From Hyphomicrobiales bacterium (GTDB lineage Bacteria; Pseudomonadota; Alphaproteobacteria; Rhizobiales; Rhizobiaceae), in contig UCNE01000003.1 of the NCBI GenBank assembly GCA_900473685.1, positions 143,473 through 207,472 on the forward strand: 64,000 nucleotides of DNA, given 5' to 3'. The notes beneath the pieces are model-generated. The model worked only from the letters and a program-made list of their open reading frames with translations, searched no databases and had not been told where the DNA came from. Made by a program: the position numbers and the translations under genes. Positions within the stretch are counted from its first letter, which is position 1; each line of letters begins with the position of its first letter. Below are positions 1 through 6,301 of the stretch, one piece after another.

Positions 1-1
1 G

Positions 2-97
2 ATCGGCCCCTATACATTCAAGCCGGCGGCGATTTGCGAGACGCTGATGAACGACTACATGAAGGAAGTTTATCCGGCCGCTGCTGTCACCGAATAA
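2..97 (+). CDS. C-terminal end of an unrecognised protein (partial)
   Basis: An open frame enters from the left edge and ends at TAA 95-97, leaving 31 residues (beginning IGPYTFKPA, ending YPAAAVTE). I do not recognise the family from this tail. A strong intrinsic terminator follows 23 bases later, which supports this being the true end of a transcribed gene on the plus strand. Confidence 0.55.
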   Translation: MGPYTFKPAAICETLMNDYMKEVYPAAAVTE

Positions 98-120
98 TCT
101 GCAGCCAAATTCCGAAGAGA

Positions 121-148
121 AAAGGCGGCCGATGAGCCGCCTTTTTTG
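121..148 (+). terminator. Rho-independent terminator
   Basis: A perfect 10-bp stem (121-130 with 137-146) closes a six-base loop and runs into a T tract (143-148). The A tract at its left side makes it potentially bidirectional, so it may also serve the convergent small gene that ends at 198. Confidence 0.85.
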
Positions 149-197
149 TTGAAATCTGGTGCGTTGACACGACCGGATAACGGTCGCGGTCCGCGTT

Positions 198-467
198 TCA
201 CGCTTGGCTTTTGCCCATGACCAGGCCGGCAAGCCCGGTCAGGACACCGCCGCCGACAAGTCCGCCGATGGCTTGGGTAATCAAGCCGGCTGCTGCTGCT
301 TCACCACCGAGCATCTGAACGAGAAACCCGCCGCCGAGGCCGCCGATCGCGCCGACGATCGTGCGTACGACAACGCTGACTGCCTGTTGCTTGAGAACCG
401 CGCCTGCCGCGTTTCCACCTGCTGCGCCGGCAATCAATTGCGTAATGATAGGCAATAATGCTTCCAT
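198..467 (-). CDS. Small glycine/alanine-rich membrane protein
   Basis: The 89-residue product is almost entirely hydrophobic and small-residue rich. It has two or three candidate membrane or glycine-zipper segments (roughly residues 8-22, 32-55 and 60-84) with repeated GGxxGG and GxxxG spacing. A GGGAG ribosome site lies about 9 bases before the ATG. The family is not known to me. Glycine-zipper proteins of this kind are often small inner- or outer-membrane-associated proteins, but no function can be assigned. It stands alone, convergent with the gene fragment at the left edge. Confidence 0.65.
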   Translation of the reverse strand: MEALLPIITQLIAGAAGGNAAGAVLKQQAVSVVVRTIVGAIGGLGGGFLVQMLGGEAAAAGLITQAIGGLVGGGVLTGLAGLVMGKSQA

Positions 468-853
468 TGCTTGCTGCTCCCGTGTCAGCCATTGGCGTCC
501 GGCCCCCCGGACTCACCTGGCACGCCGTCGATCCGGCCTATGCAGGTTGAGGCGAAAAGCGGCACGAGTCAATTTCGCAACTGCGAAATGATATTTCGGG
601 CGAAAATCTCCTTCAGGTGGAGACGAAAAACGCTGTATTTCATACCGTTGTCACGTCCGCACGATAGTGAGGGAAGTCGTGCATTTCACGCAGTCTCTAC
701 CGATAAAAATGTCGCGCCAACGGCCGTTTCAGCAATCCCTCGCCGTGAAAAATGCAGGCTGGTTCTTCGTTCCCGCCATTGTTCAATCGCATGTTCCCAT
801 TGGAACTGCGAATATCCAAAAAATGTAAAATACTGAATTCGTTCCGCTTTACC
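468..853. other. Intergenic region without a convincing gene
   Basis: This stretch separates the minus-strand small membrane protein from the stress-promoter-driven small gene at 900. The open frames that cross it have arginine- and cysteine-rich, family-less translations, so I regard them as chance. It must hold the promoter of the 198-467 gene, but I cannot place it. A 6-bp inverted repeat at 841-858 with a short T run overlaps the downstream promoter. Confidence 0.5.
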
Positions 854-878
854 GGAACTTTTGGGCGATCCCGGTGTT
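854..878 (+). promoter_or_regulatory. Putative EcfG (RpoE2-type) general stress promoter
   Basis: GGAAC at 854-858 is followed after 16 bases by TGTT at 875-878. The alphaproteobacterial EcfG consensus is GGAAC-N16/17-cGTT, so only one base departs from it. It lies 21 bases before the ATG of the 56-residue membrane protein at 900, a normal distance for a short leader. Confidence 0.6.
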
Positions 879-899
879 TAGACGCCAACTGAGAGGGGT

Positions 900-1070
900 A
901 TGAACATGCTGCAGAACATTTCCGACGATCCGTATTCGACCGCGCGTCAATTGCGTCCGGTCGTCATCACAGTCATTGCCGCCAAGCTTGCGGTTTTCAC
1001 TCTCCTGATGACGGCGATCAATTTCCAGCCACCGTTGCCGGCAGCCGTCGAAATCGCTGAGATCCGCTAG
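900..1070 (+). CDS. 56-residue single-pass membrane protein, probable stress gene
   Basis: The ATG at 900 follows GAGAGGGG, a strong ribosome site, and the frame ends at TAG 1068-1070. The 56-residue product has a polar N-terminus of about 18 residues and one hydrophobic segment (about 19-42, VVITVIAAKLAVFTLLMTAI). A short proline-containing tail follows. No family is recognised. The upstream EcfG-like promoter and the good ribosome site argue for a real small stress-induced inner-membrane protein. Confidence 0.65.
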   Translation: MNMLQNISDDPYSTARQLRPVVITVIAAKLAVFTLLMTAINFQPPLPAAVEIAEIR

Positions 1071-1196
1071 GCGATTCGCACTGCATCTTGGGGTGACCAG
1101 CGGTTACCTGCGCTCCCCTGACAGTCTTTGCCGTTTTCATTGCAGCGCGTCCGTCCTATATGCAGTGCAACGAGTGAGACAGCGAGGCACGGCCAT

Positions 1197-1838
1197 ATGT
1201 TACAGGCGGGCATTATCCCGGTTACCCATTTCCAGCAGAATTGCACGGTGCTGTTCGATACCGAAACCAAGGAAGGCGTCATCGTCGATCCGGGTGGTGA
1301 CGTCGATCTCATCCTGCAGACCATCAAGGAAAACGGCATCACGCTGAAGGCGATCTGGCTGACCCATGGCCATATCGACCATGCCGGCGGTGCCAAGGAG
1401 CTGAAGGAAGCCCTCAACCTCGATATTATCGGACCGCACAAGGACGACCGTCCGCTGCTTGAAAAGCTGGAGACCCAAGCTGAAAAGTTCGGGCTGGCGA
1501 TAAAGGTCGAGAACGTCTTGCCGGACCAGTGGTTGGAGGATGGCGACACCGTCTCGTTCGGCGCACATGTGTTCGAGGTTCTGCATTGCCCCGGGCATGC
1601 GCCCGGCCATGTCGTTTATTTCAACCGCGAGCAGGGTTTTGCCCATGTCGGCGATGTGCTGTTTCGCGGCTCCATCGGCCGCACCGATCTGCCCGGCGGC
1701 AATCATCAGCAGCTGCTCGATTCAATCCGCGACAAGATCCTGCCGCTTGGCGATAATGTCGGCTTCATCTGTGGTCATGGCCCGGGCGGCCAGATTGGCG
1801 AGGAACGCCGGACCAACCCCTATCTGCGCGGTTTGTAA
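1197..1838 (+). CDS. MBL-fold metallo-hydrolase, glyoxalase II-like (YcbL type)
   Basis: The 213-residue protein carries the metallo-beta-lactamase signature THGHIDH at residues 56-62, followed by a second metal histidine in the HCPGHAPGH stretch. Further motifs are GDVLFRGSIGRTD and a terminal GHGPGG. Length and motif spacing match the short glyoxalase II-like hydrolases (YcbL type), which bind two metals and cleave thioesters such as S-lactoylglutathione. The substrate here is inference. An upstream in-frame ATG at 1128 exists, but the extension is poor and GAGG sits 9 bases before 1197, so I chose 1197. It ends near a shared terminator. Confidence 0.88.
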   Translation: MLQAGIIPVTHFQQNCTVLFDTETKEGVIVDPGGDVDLILQTIKENGITLKAIWLTHGHIDHAGGAKELKEALNLDIIGPHKDDRPLLEKLETQAEKFGLAIKVENVLPDQWLEDGDTVSFGAHVFEVLHCPGHAPGHVVYFNREQGFAHVGDVLFRGSIGRTDLPGGNHQQLLDSIRDKILPLGDNVGFICGHGPGGQIGEERRTNPYLRGL

Positions 1839-1895
1839 ACGCGTCACCCGTGATTGTGCCCGCCATTTCCATGGTGTGCCGAATGCCGGGACAAC

Positions 1896-1931
1896 AAAAA
1901 AGGCACGTGTCGGCGGGCACGTGCCTCTTTT
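1896..1931. terminator. Bidirectional terminator between convergent genes
   Basis: A 9-bp stem AGGCACGTG (1901-1909) with CACGTGCCT (1918-1926) is flanked by A5 on the left and a T-rich tract on the right. It can end transcription of both the MBL hydrolase (plus) and the BA14K gene (minus). Confidence 0.8.
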
Positions 1932-1948
1932 AGTCAACGGATACTGTC

Positions 1949-2392
1949 TTAGCCGGCGCGGCAGAAATATTCTCTGCCGTCGTAACCGACGAACGTGCCC
2001 GACTGGGAGTCGAACGAGCGGTAACGCTGCGAGCAATACCGGTACCAGCCGGGTGTCCAGGGCTCCAGCCCACCGTAGTTCTGAACGACGACGGGGCGAG
2101 GGCGGCGATAGACCGGGCGGGGTTCGTAATAGTCGGGCTCCGGATCGATGTAGACCCGTTCCTGGTAGCGCGGCTGGCTGGCAATGGCGCCACCGATGAT
2201 GACGCCGGTAGCAAGGCCAAGTGCGCCGAGTGCGACTGCATCGCCATTGTTGTGGCGGCGATAGTCTCTGTCGTAGCCACCATGACGATAGCCGCGGCGG
2301 CCCCAGTCTTCTGCCTGGGCGGACGATACTGTCGGGATGACCGTCGCTGCGGTGGCGATGGCAAGAACGGCAGCTTTGATAACCTTGTTCAT
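1949..2392 (-). CDS. BA14K family secreted protein
   Basis: The 147-residue protein starts with a signal peptide (cleavage likely after AQA, residue 27). A basic, tyrosine/glycine-rich stretch and a hydrophobic segment (about 50-70) follow. The C-terminus holds the BA14K signature: YCSQRYRSFDSQSGTFVGYD and a final cysteine. BA14K proteins are small exported, lectin-like or immunoreactive proteins common in Brucella and Rhizobium; their biochemical role is not settled. The start at 2392 begins a typical MNKVIKAA signal peptide. A longer in-frame start at 2491 adds an implausible extension. Confidence 0.88.
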   Translation of the reverse strand: MNKVIKAAVLAIATAATVIPTVSSAQAEDWGRRGYRHGGYDRDYRRHNNGDAVALGALGLATGVIIGGAIASQPRYQERVYIDPEPDYYEPRPVYRRPRPVVVQNYGGLEPWTPGWYRYCSQRYRSFDSQSGTFVGYDGREYFCRAG

Positions 2393-2477
2393 TGATTCGA
2401 TCCTGTTTTCAGCCGGACAATTTAGTCCTTGATGATGAAAGCAGATTAATATGGCAAAACTGAACGCAGGCTGAATG

Positions 2478-2505
2478 AAAAAACCCGGCAACGAGGCCGG
2501 GCTTC
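2478..2505 (-). terminator. Terminator of the cold shock gene
   Basis: Read on the minus strand, CCCGGC (2496-2501) pairs with GCCGGG (2484-2489) around a six-base loop and is followed by six T residues. It lies 34 bases past the stop of the cold shock gene. Confidence 0.8.
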
Positions 2506-2538
2506 AACGTGAATCTGATTGCAGAATGTTCGGGCTGT

Positions 2539-2754
2539 TCAGCCGGAAACCTGCAGGTTGACCGCCTTCGGGCCTTTGCCGCGGCGATCCGGTTCGGTGT
2601 CGAAGCTGACCTTCTGGTTTTCGGATAGTCCGTTCAGGCCCGAAGCCTGTACAGCGGAGATGTGCACGAAGATATCGGCGCCACCATTGTCCGGCTTGAT
2701 GAACCCAAAGCCCTTGTCGGTGTTGAAGAATTTAACAATGCCAGTCTCGGCCAT
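2539..2754 (-). CDS. cspA: Cold shock protein, CspA family
   Basis: The 71-residue single cold-shock domain has RNP1 KGFGFI at residues 14-19 and RNP2 DIFVHI at 27-32. These are the RNA/ssDNA-contacting motifs of an OB-fold RNA chaperone. Length is standard. It is monocistronic, with its own terminator and a hairpin in the leader just upstream of the ribosome site. Rhizobial genomes carry several paralogues, so the exact number of this one is unknown. Confidence 0.93.
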   Translation of the reverse strand: MAETGIVKFFNTDKGFGFIKPDNGGADIFVHISAVQASGLNGLSENQKVSFDTEPDRRGKGPKAVNLQVSG

Positions 2755-2773
2755 ACGTCAGGTCCTTTTTCCT

Positions 2774-2794
2774 CTGCCCGGATGCCGCGGGCAG
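2774..2794 (-). promoter_or_regulatory. Hairpin in the cspA leader
   Basis: CTGCCCG (2774-2780) and CGGGCAG (2788-2794) form a perfect 7-bp stem with a seven-base loop. On the mRNA this ends about 10 bases before the AAAGGAC ribosome site of cspA. Cold shock mRNAs are known for structured 5' leaders that change with temperature; that this hairpin does so is inference. Confidence 0.45.
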
Positions 2795-3308
2795 CATTAC
2801 AATGTTTTTGCCCAAGGGGCGTGCGGCAGGCAGTTCTCGACTATGAGGAAAGGGTCCTGTAATTGCAGCCAGTCATCGAAAAACTCTGTCTTTGCCCGAC
2901 TACCCGGAACATTTTGCGTGTCCGGCGCGCGTTATTTAAAGGTCTTCCCGTGTTCGCAAATTGCCCGAACACAATAAGCTTGCTGTGTTTATTTTAAATT
3001 GGCAAGCAAAAGTTTTTTGAAACAAGTGTGCCGTTTTGGTTTGTTTAAAAAGCAATCAACTGCCGAAAAATATGATTTTTCTCGTGATATATTGCAAGCT
3101 ATTGAAAATGTTACTGTTTGTTTCGCTCTGCGTGTTTTTTAAGCTGTTTGCGGCATGATGTGTCGCAGAATGTCATGGTGCCCTCGATCGCTCTCATAGC
3201 TTCTGCGAATATTAACCGCTTGATAAAACTTGGTGGGTTGCTGCACAATGCCGGTGTTACTCGGCGATCGATCCGGAGGAAAACAGGCACTTGCCGCCTG
3301 CGGAAAAC
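2795..3308. other. Gene-free, partly AT-rich region upstream of cspA
   Basis: About 510 bases hold no convincing gene. The part from about 2935 to 3240 is clearly richer in A and T than the surroundings, as expected for a cspA promoter and long leader on the minus strand. The open frames crossing it have no family resemblance. I see no terminator for the DMT gene ending at 3309. Confidence 0.5.
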
Positions 3309-4205
3309 TCAGGCACCGGCTGCGGCGTGCTTCGTTTTTGTCAATTCGGGCACGATTTCGGCGATCAGCATGGCGGCAAAGATCGTCGCGCAACCGATAT
3401 AGCCGATTGTGGTGATGCTCTCTCCCAGCAGCAGGACGCCGAGCAGGGCAGCAAACAGTGCTTCGCTCGACAGGAAGATCGCTGCCTGCGGTGCCGTCGT
3501 GTAACGCTGGCCGACCACCTGGCAGATGAAGCCGATGCCGCTGGAAAAGAAACCGGCATAGAGGATTTGGGGCAGGGCGTTGGTGACGGCGGTCATGTCG
3601 AGCGGTTCGAACAACGCGCCGGCCACACAGCCCAGAACCGCGCAGACGGCAAATTGCACCACGCACAGCAACATCGGCCGGCCGGTACTGCCGACGAAAA
3701 TACCGACGAGCATCACCTGCAGCGCCCAGAAGACGGCACAGATGATCGTCAGGAAATCACCGTTGTTGAGGCCGGCAAGCGTGCCGCCGCTGAGAAGGAA
3801 AATGCCGAGCAGCGCCATGCCTGCTGCCGGCCAGATGACCCAGTGCGGCTTGCGGCGCAGGAACACCACGGTCAGGATCGGTACGAACACGACGTAGAGC
3901 CCGGTCAGGAAGCCGGAATTGGTGACGCTGGTCGTCAGGAGACCAAGCTGCTGGGTCATGGCACCGGCAAACAGCGCCAGCCCGATCCACAGGAAGCTGC
4001 GCAGGCCGGATGCCGGTATCGGCCGCTCGGCCTTGCGGTGCTCCCACAGTGCCAGGGGTGCCGCGACGGCAGCCGCGATGGCGAAACGAAGGCCGATGAA
4101 CCACATCGGGCCGATTGATTCCATCGCTGTCGATTGCGCCACAAACCCTGCGCCCCAGATGGCGCCGGACATGAGAAGGAAGAGATTGGCCTGTATGCGG
4201 GTCAC
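3309..4205 (-). CDS. DMT-superfamily transporter, EamA type
   Basis: About 298 residues carry ten predicted membrane segments arranged as two EamA repeats. The first opens with ANLFLLMSGAIWGAGFVAQ, the second with FLTIICAVFWALQVMLVG. EamA proteins export amino acids, nucleosides or other metabolites; the substrate is unknown. I chose GTG 4205 because an AGGGA site lies 8 bases before it and the family starts near TRIQANLFLL. ATG codons at 4244 and 4271 are alternatives that add 13-22 polar residues. Confidence 0.85.
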   Translation of the reverse strand: MTRIQANLFLLMSGAIWGAGFVAQSTAMESIGPMWFIGLRFAIAAAVAAPLALWEHRKAERPIPASGLRSFLWIGLALFAGAMTQQLGLLTTSVTNSGFLTGLYVVFVPILTVVFLRRKPHWVIWPAAGMALLGIFLLSGGTLAGLNNGDFLTIICAVFWALQVMLVGIFVGSTGRPMLLCVVQFAVCAVLGCVAGALFEPLDMTAVTNALPQILYAGFFSSGIGFICQVVGQRYTTAPQAAIFLSSEALFAALLGVLLLGESITTIGYIGCATIFAAMLIAEIVPELTKTKHAAAGA

Positions 4206-4348
4206 GATTCTGGTCCCTGATGTCTCGGCACGAAGGCCTCGCATCGGAACGATTTCAGGGCAGCAGTGCAATGGATCCTATTGGCATCTGAGCTAACATC
4301 TGCACCGATTTTCGGCAAGCGGCCGCCCGGCGTGAAATTGGAGGGCTA

Positions 4349-5500
4349 TCAGCTCCTGTTGCCGGATGCGGAAACCCGCAACAGTGCGCCGCCGTCTCCA
4401 TCCGTCAGCATCAGGATCGAACCGTCCGGCGCAACCTTGACATCGCGGATGCGTCCGAACTCGCCTTCGAACAGCCGTTCTTCGGCAATGATCGCGCCGC
4501 TTTCGTCTCGCTCCAGCCGCGCCAGCAACTGGTCCTTCAGCGCTGACACCAGCAGGTTTCCGTTCCATTGCGGAAACATCGCGCCGCGATAGACGTCGAT
4601 GGCGCCGGGGGCGATGGAAGGATCCCAATAGTGGAGGGGCTGCTCGTAGCCGTCGGCCGCCTGTCCGGTGCCGATCTTGGCGCCGGAATAATCCTTGCCG
4701 TAGGTGATGACCGGCCAGCCATAGTTCTTGCCCGGCTCCGGCGCGTTGATTTCGTCGCCACCTCGTGCACCATGCTCGACCGTCAGCAATTGGCCATTGT
4801 CCGGATCGATGACGATGCCCTGCGGATTGCGGTGGCCTTTCGACCAGAGTTCCGCAAGTCCGGCCTTGCCGTCCTTGTAGGGATTAGCCGCTGGAATGCT
4901 GCCGTCCTGCTCGATGTGCAGGATGGCACCGGCATGGTCGCGCATGTCCTGCGCCCGGTCCCGTTCGCCGCGATCGCCGATGCCGAAGAATAGGCTGCTA
5001 TCGGTGGCCACCGCGATCCGCGAGCCGAAATGCTGGCCCTTGCCGGTGAACCTGTTCATCCGGAAGAGTTCCTGCACCTGTGTCAGGCTTTTGCCGTCCT
5101 TGGAGAGGGTCGCGCGGATGATGGCCGTTCCGTAGGCACCGCCATCTGCGACGGCCATGGAGAGGAACAGCGTGCGGCTGGTAGCAAAGGCGGGATCGAG
5201 CGCGACGTCGAGAAGCCCGCCCTGTCCCTGCCGCGCCACGTCCGGTACGCCAGTGATGGGCACGGATGCCTTGCCGTCGCGGATGATGCGAAGGGTCCCG
5301 CCAAGCTCGGTGACAAGATAGCCGCCGTCCGGCAAGACTTCGACAGACCAGGGATTGTCGAGGCCGGATGCGATCGTATCGACCCGTACGGGGACTTTGT
5401 CCGTCGCAAATTGCTTCGGCTCGTCAGCAAGGGCAGGACTTGCCGCAAGAACCGATAGCAGTCCGGCGGATTTCAACAGGCTGGCGAACGTCATCGTCAT
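4349..5500 (-). CDS. Periplasmic PQQ-dependent sugar dehydrogenase (YliI/Asd type)
   Basis: The 383-residue protein has a signal peptide ending ASPALA (about residue 25) and then one glucose/sorbosone dehydrogenase six-bladed propeller. Recognisable motifs are LDNPWSVEVLPDG, GDRGERDRAQD, KGHRNPQGIVID, EHGARGGDEIN and NYGWPVITYG. Members are soluble aldose sugar dehydrogenases that use PQQ and pass electrons to the respiratory chain. The sugar oxidised is unknown, and no PQQ synthesis genes are in view. GGGAG lies shortly before the ATG at 5500. Confidence 0.88.
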   Translation of the reverse strand: MTMTFASLLKSAGLLSVLAASPALADEPKQFATDKVPVRVDTIASGLDNPWSVEVLPDGGYLVTELGGTLRIIRDGKASVPITGVPDVARQGQGGLLDVALDPAFATSRTLFLSMAVADGGAYGTAIIRATLSKDGKSLTQVQELFRMNRFTGKGQHFGSRIAVATDSSLFFGIGDRGERDRAQDMRDHAGAILHIEQDGSIPAANPYKDGKAGLAELWSKGHRNPQGIVIDPDNGQLLTVEHGARGGDEINAPEPGKNYGWPVITYGKDYSGAKIGTGQAADGYEQPLHYWDPSIAPGAIDVYRGAMFPQWNGNLLVSALKDQLLARLERDESGAIIAEERLFEGEFGRIRDVKVAPDGSILMLTDGDGGALLRVSASGNRS

Positions 5501-5575
5501 CTCATTCTCCCACGGGTACCCGTTGAAGCTGGGTCTTGGGATGCGTGGATCAAGGCTGGGAATGAGGTTTTGCGA

Positions 5576-6301
5576 TCAAAAGGACTTTACTGGAAGTTTA
5601 CCCGGTCCGCCTTGTGCAGCGAGCGTCGATGGGCCTGCATCGGCCACAAGTTCGGCGTTGACGATGTAGCGCAAGGGGCCTTGCTCGGTGGCATCGAACG
5701 GCCAGCAGGTGGCGAGCGCCAGATTGCGGCCGGGTGCGTTGGCGTTGATGCCGCTCTCGTCCCAGCGGGCGATCCGGCTGCTAGCGGCGCGGAAGGTCAG
5801 GTTGGTGCCGTCCTTGCGGGTGATGACCAGGAGATCGCCCGGTTTCACATCCTTCAGCCAGCGGAAATGCGTGTCGCGATGGGCGGCGATGACCGATGTG
5901 CCGGGTTCACCCGGTGCAGGCGTGTTGACCAGGCGGGCCGGGCCAAAGGCCAGGGCTTCGCCACTGGCGCCGGAAAGCACGATTGCCGTTTTGCCGATCC
6001 GGGGTGCGGTGATTTCCGCCTCGGTGGAAAAGTCGGCCCAGGGCCAGGGTTTGACATTGGTTTCACCCTGCAGTTGCGCCTCGAAGCTGCGCTTGAGGAG
6101 AACCTGCGATACTTCCGCCTTGGCCTTCATGTAAAAGCCCTTGCCGACTAGCATCACGCCTGCCAGCGCCACCAGCAGGATACCGGCCAGTACCACCGTC
6201 TCCAGTGCGGTGAGGCGCGCCAGAAAACCGGCGCGCCCGTCCTTGTCCTGCTCCGGCTTGCCGGGGCCAAGATCGTTGCTGGGCTTATCGGACACGGTCA
6301 C
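5576..6301 (-). CDS. Class GN sortase (Gram-negative transpeptidase)
   Basis: The 241-residue protein has a cytoplasmic N-terminus, one membrane anchor at about 33-53 and a C-terminal sortase barrel. The catalytic triad is visible: His141 in AAHRDTH, Cys199 in LATCWPF and Arg211 in GPLRYIV. The family is the proteobacterial sortase that is nearly always paired with a single VIT/vWA substrate. It should cleave that substrate's sorting signal on the periplasmic side; the acceptor in Gram-negative cells is unknown. It overlaps the end of its substrate gene by 17 bases, so the two are co-transcribed and translationally linked. Confidence 0.93.
   Translation of the reverse strand: MTVSDKPSNDLGPGKPEQDKDGRAGFLARLTALETVVLAGILLVALAGVMLVGKGFYMKAKAEVSQVLLKRSFEAQLQGETNVKPWPWADFSTEAEITAPRIGKTAIVLSGASGEALAFGPARLVNTPAPGEPGTSVIAAHRDTHFRWLKDVKPGDLLVITRKDGTNLTFRAASSRIARWDESGINANAPGRNLALATCWPFDATEQGPLRYIVNAELVADAGPSTLAAQGGPGKLPVKSF

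Noticed and set aside
471..836. A 121-codon plus-strand frame upstream of the small stress gene.
   Set aside because: Composition and translation are those of chance sequence, no ribosome site is present, and it overlaps the leader of the minus-strand gene and part of the downstream promoter region.
2906..2933. GGAAC followed by CGTT on the plus strand, resembling an EcfG promoter.
   Set aside because: The spacer is 19 bases instead of 16-17, and no plus-strand gene lies downstream.
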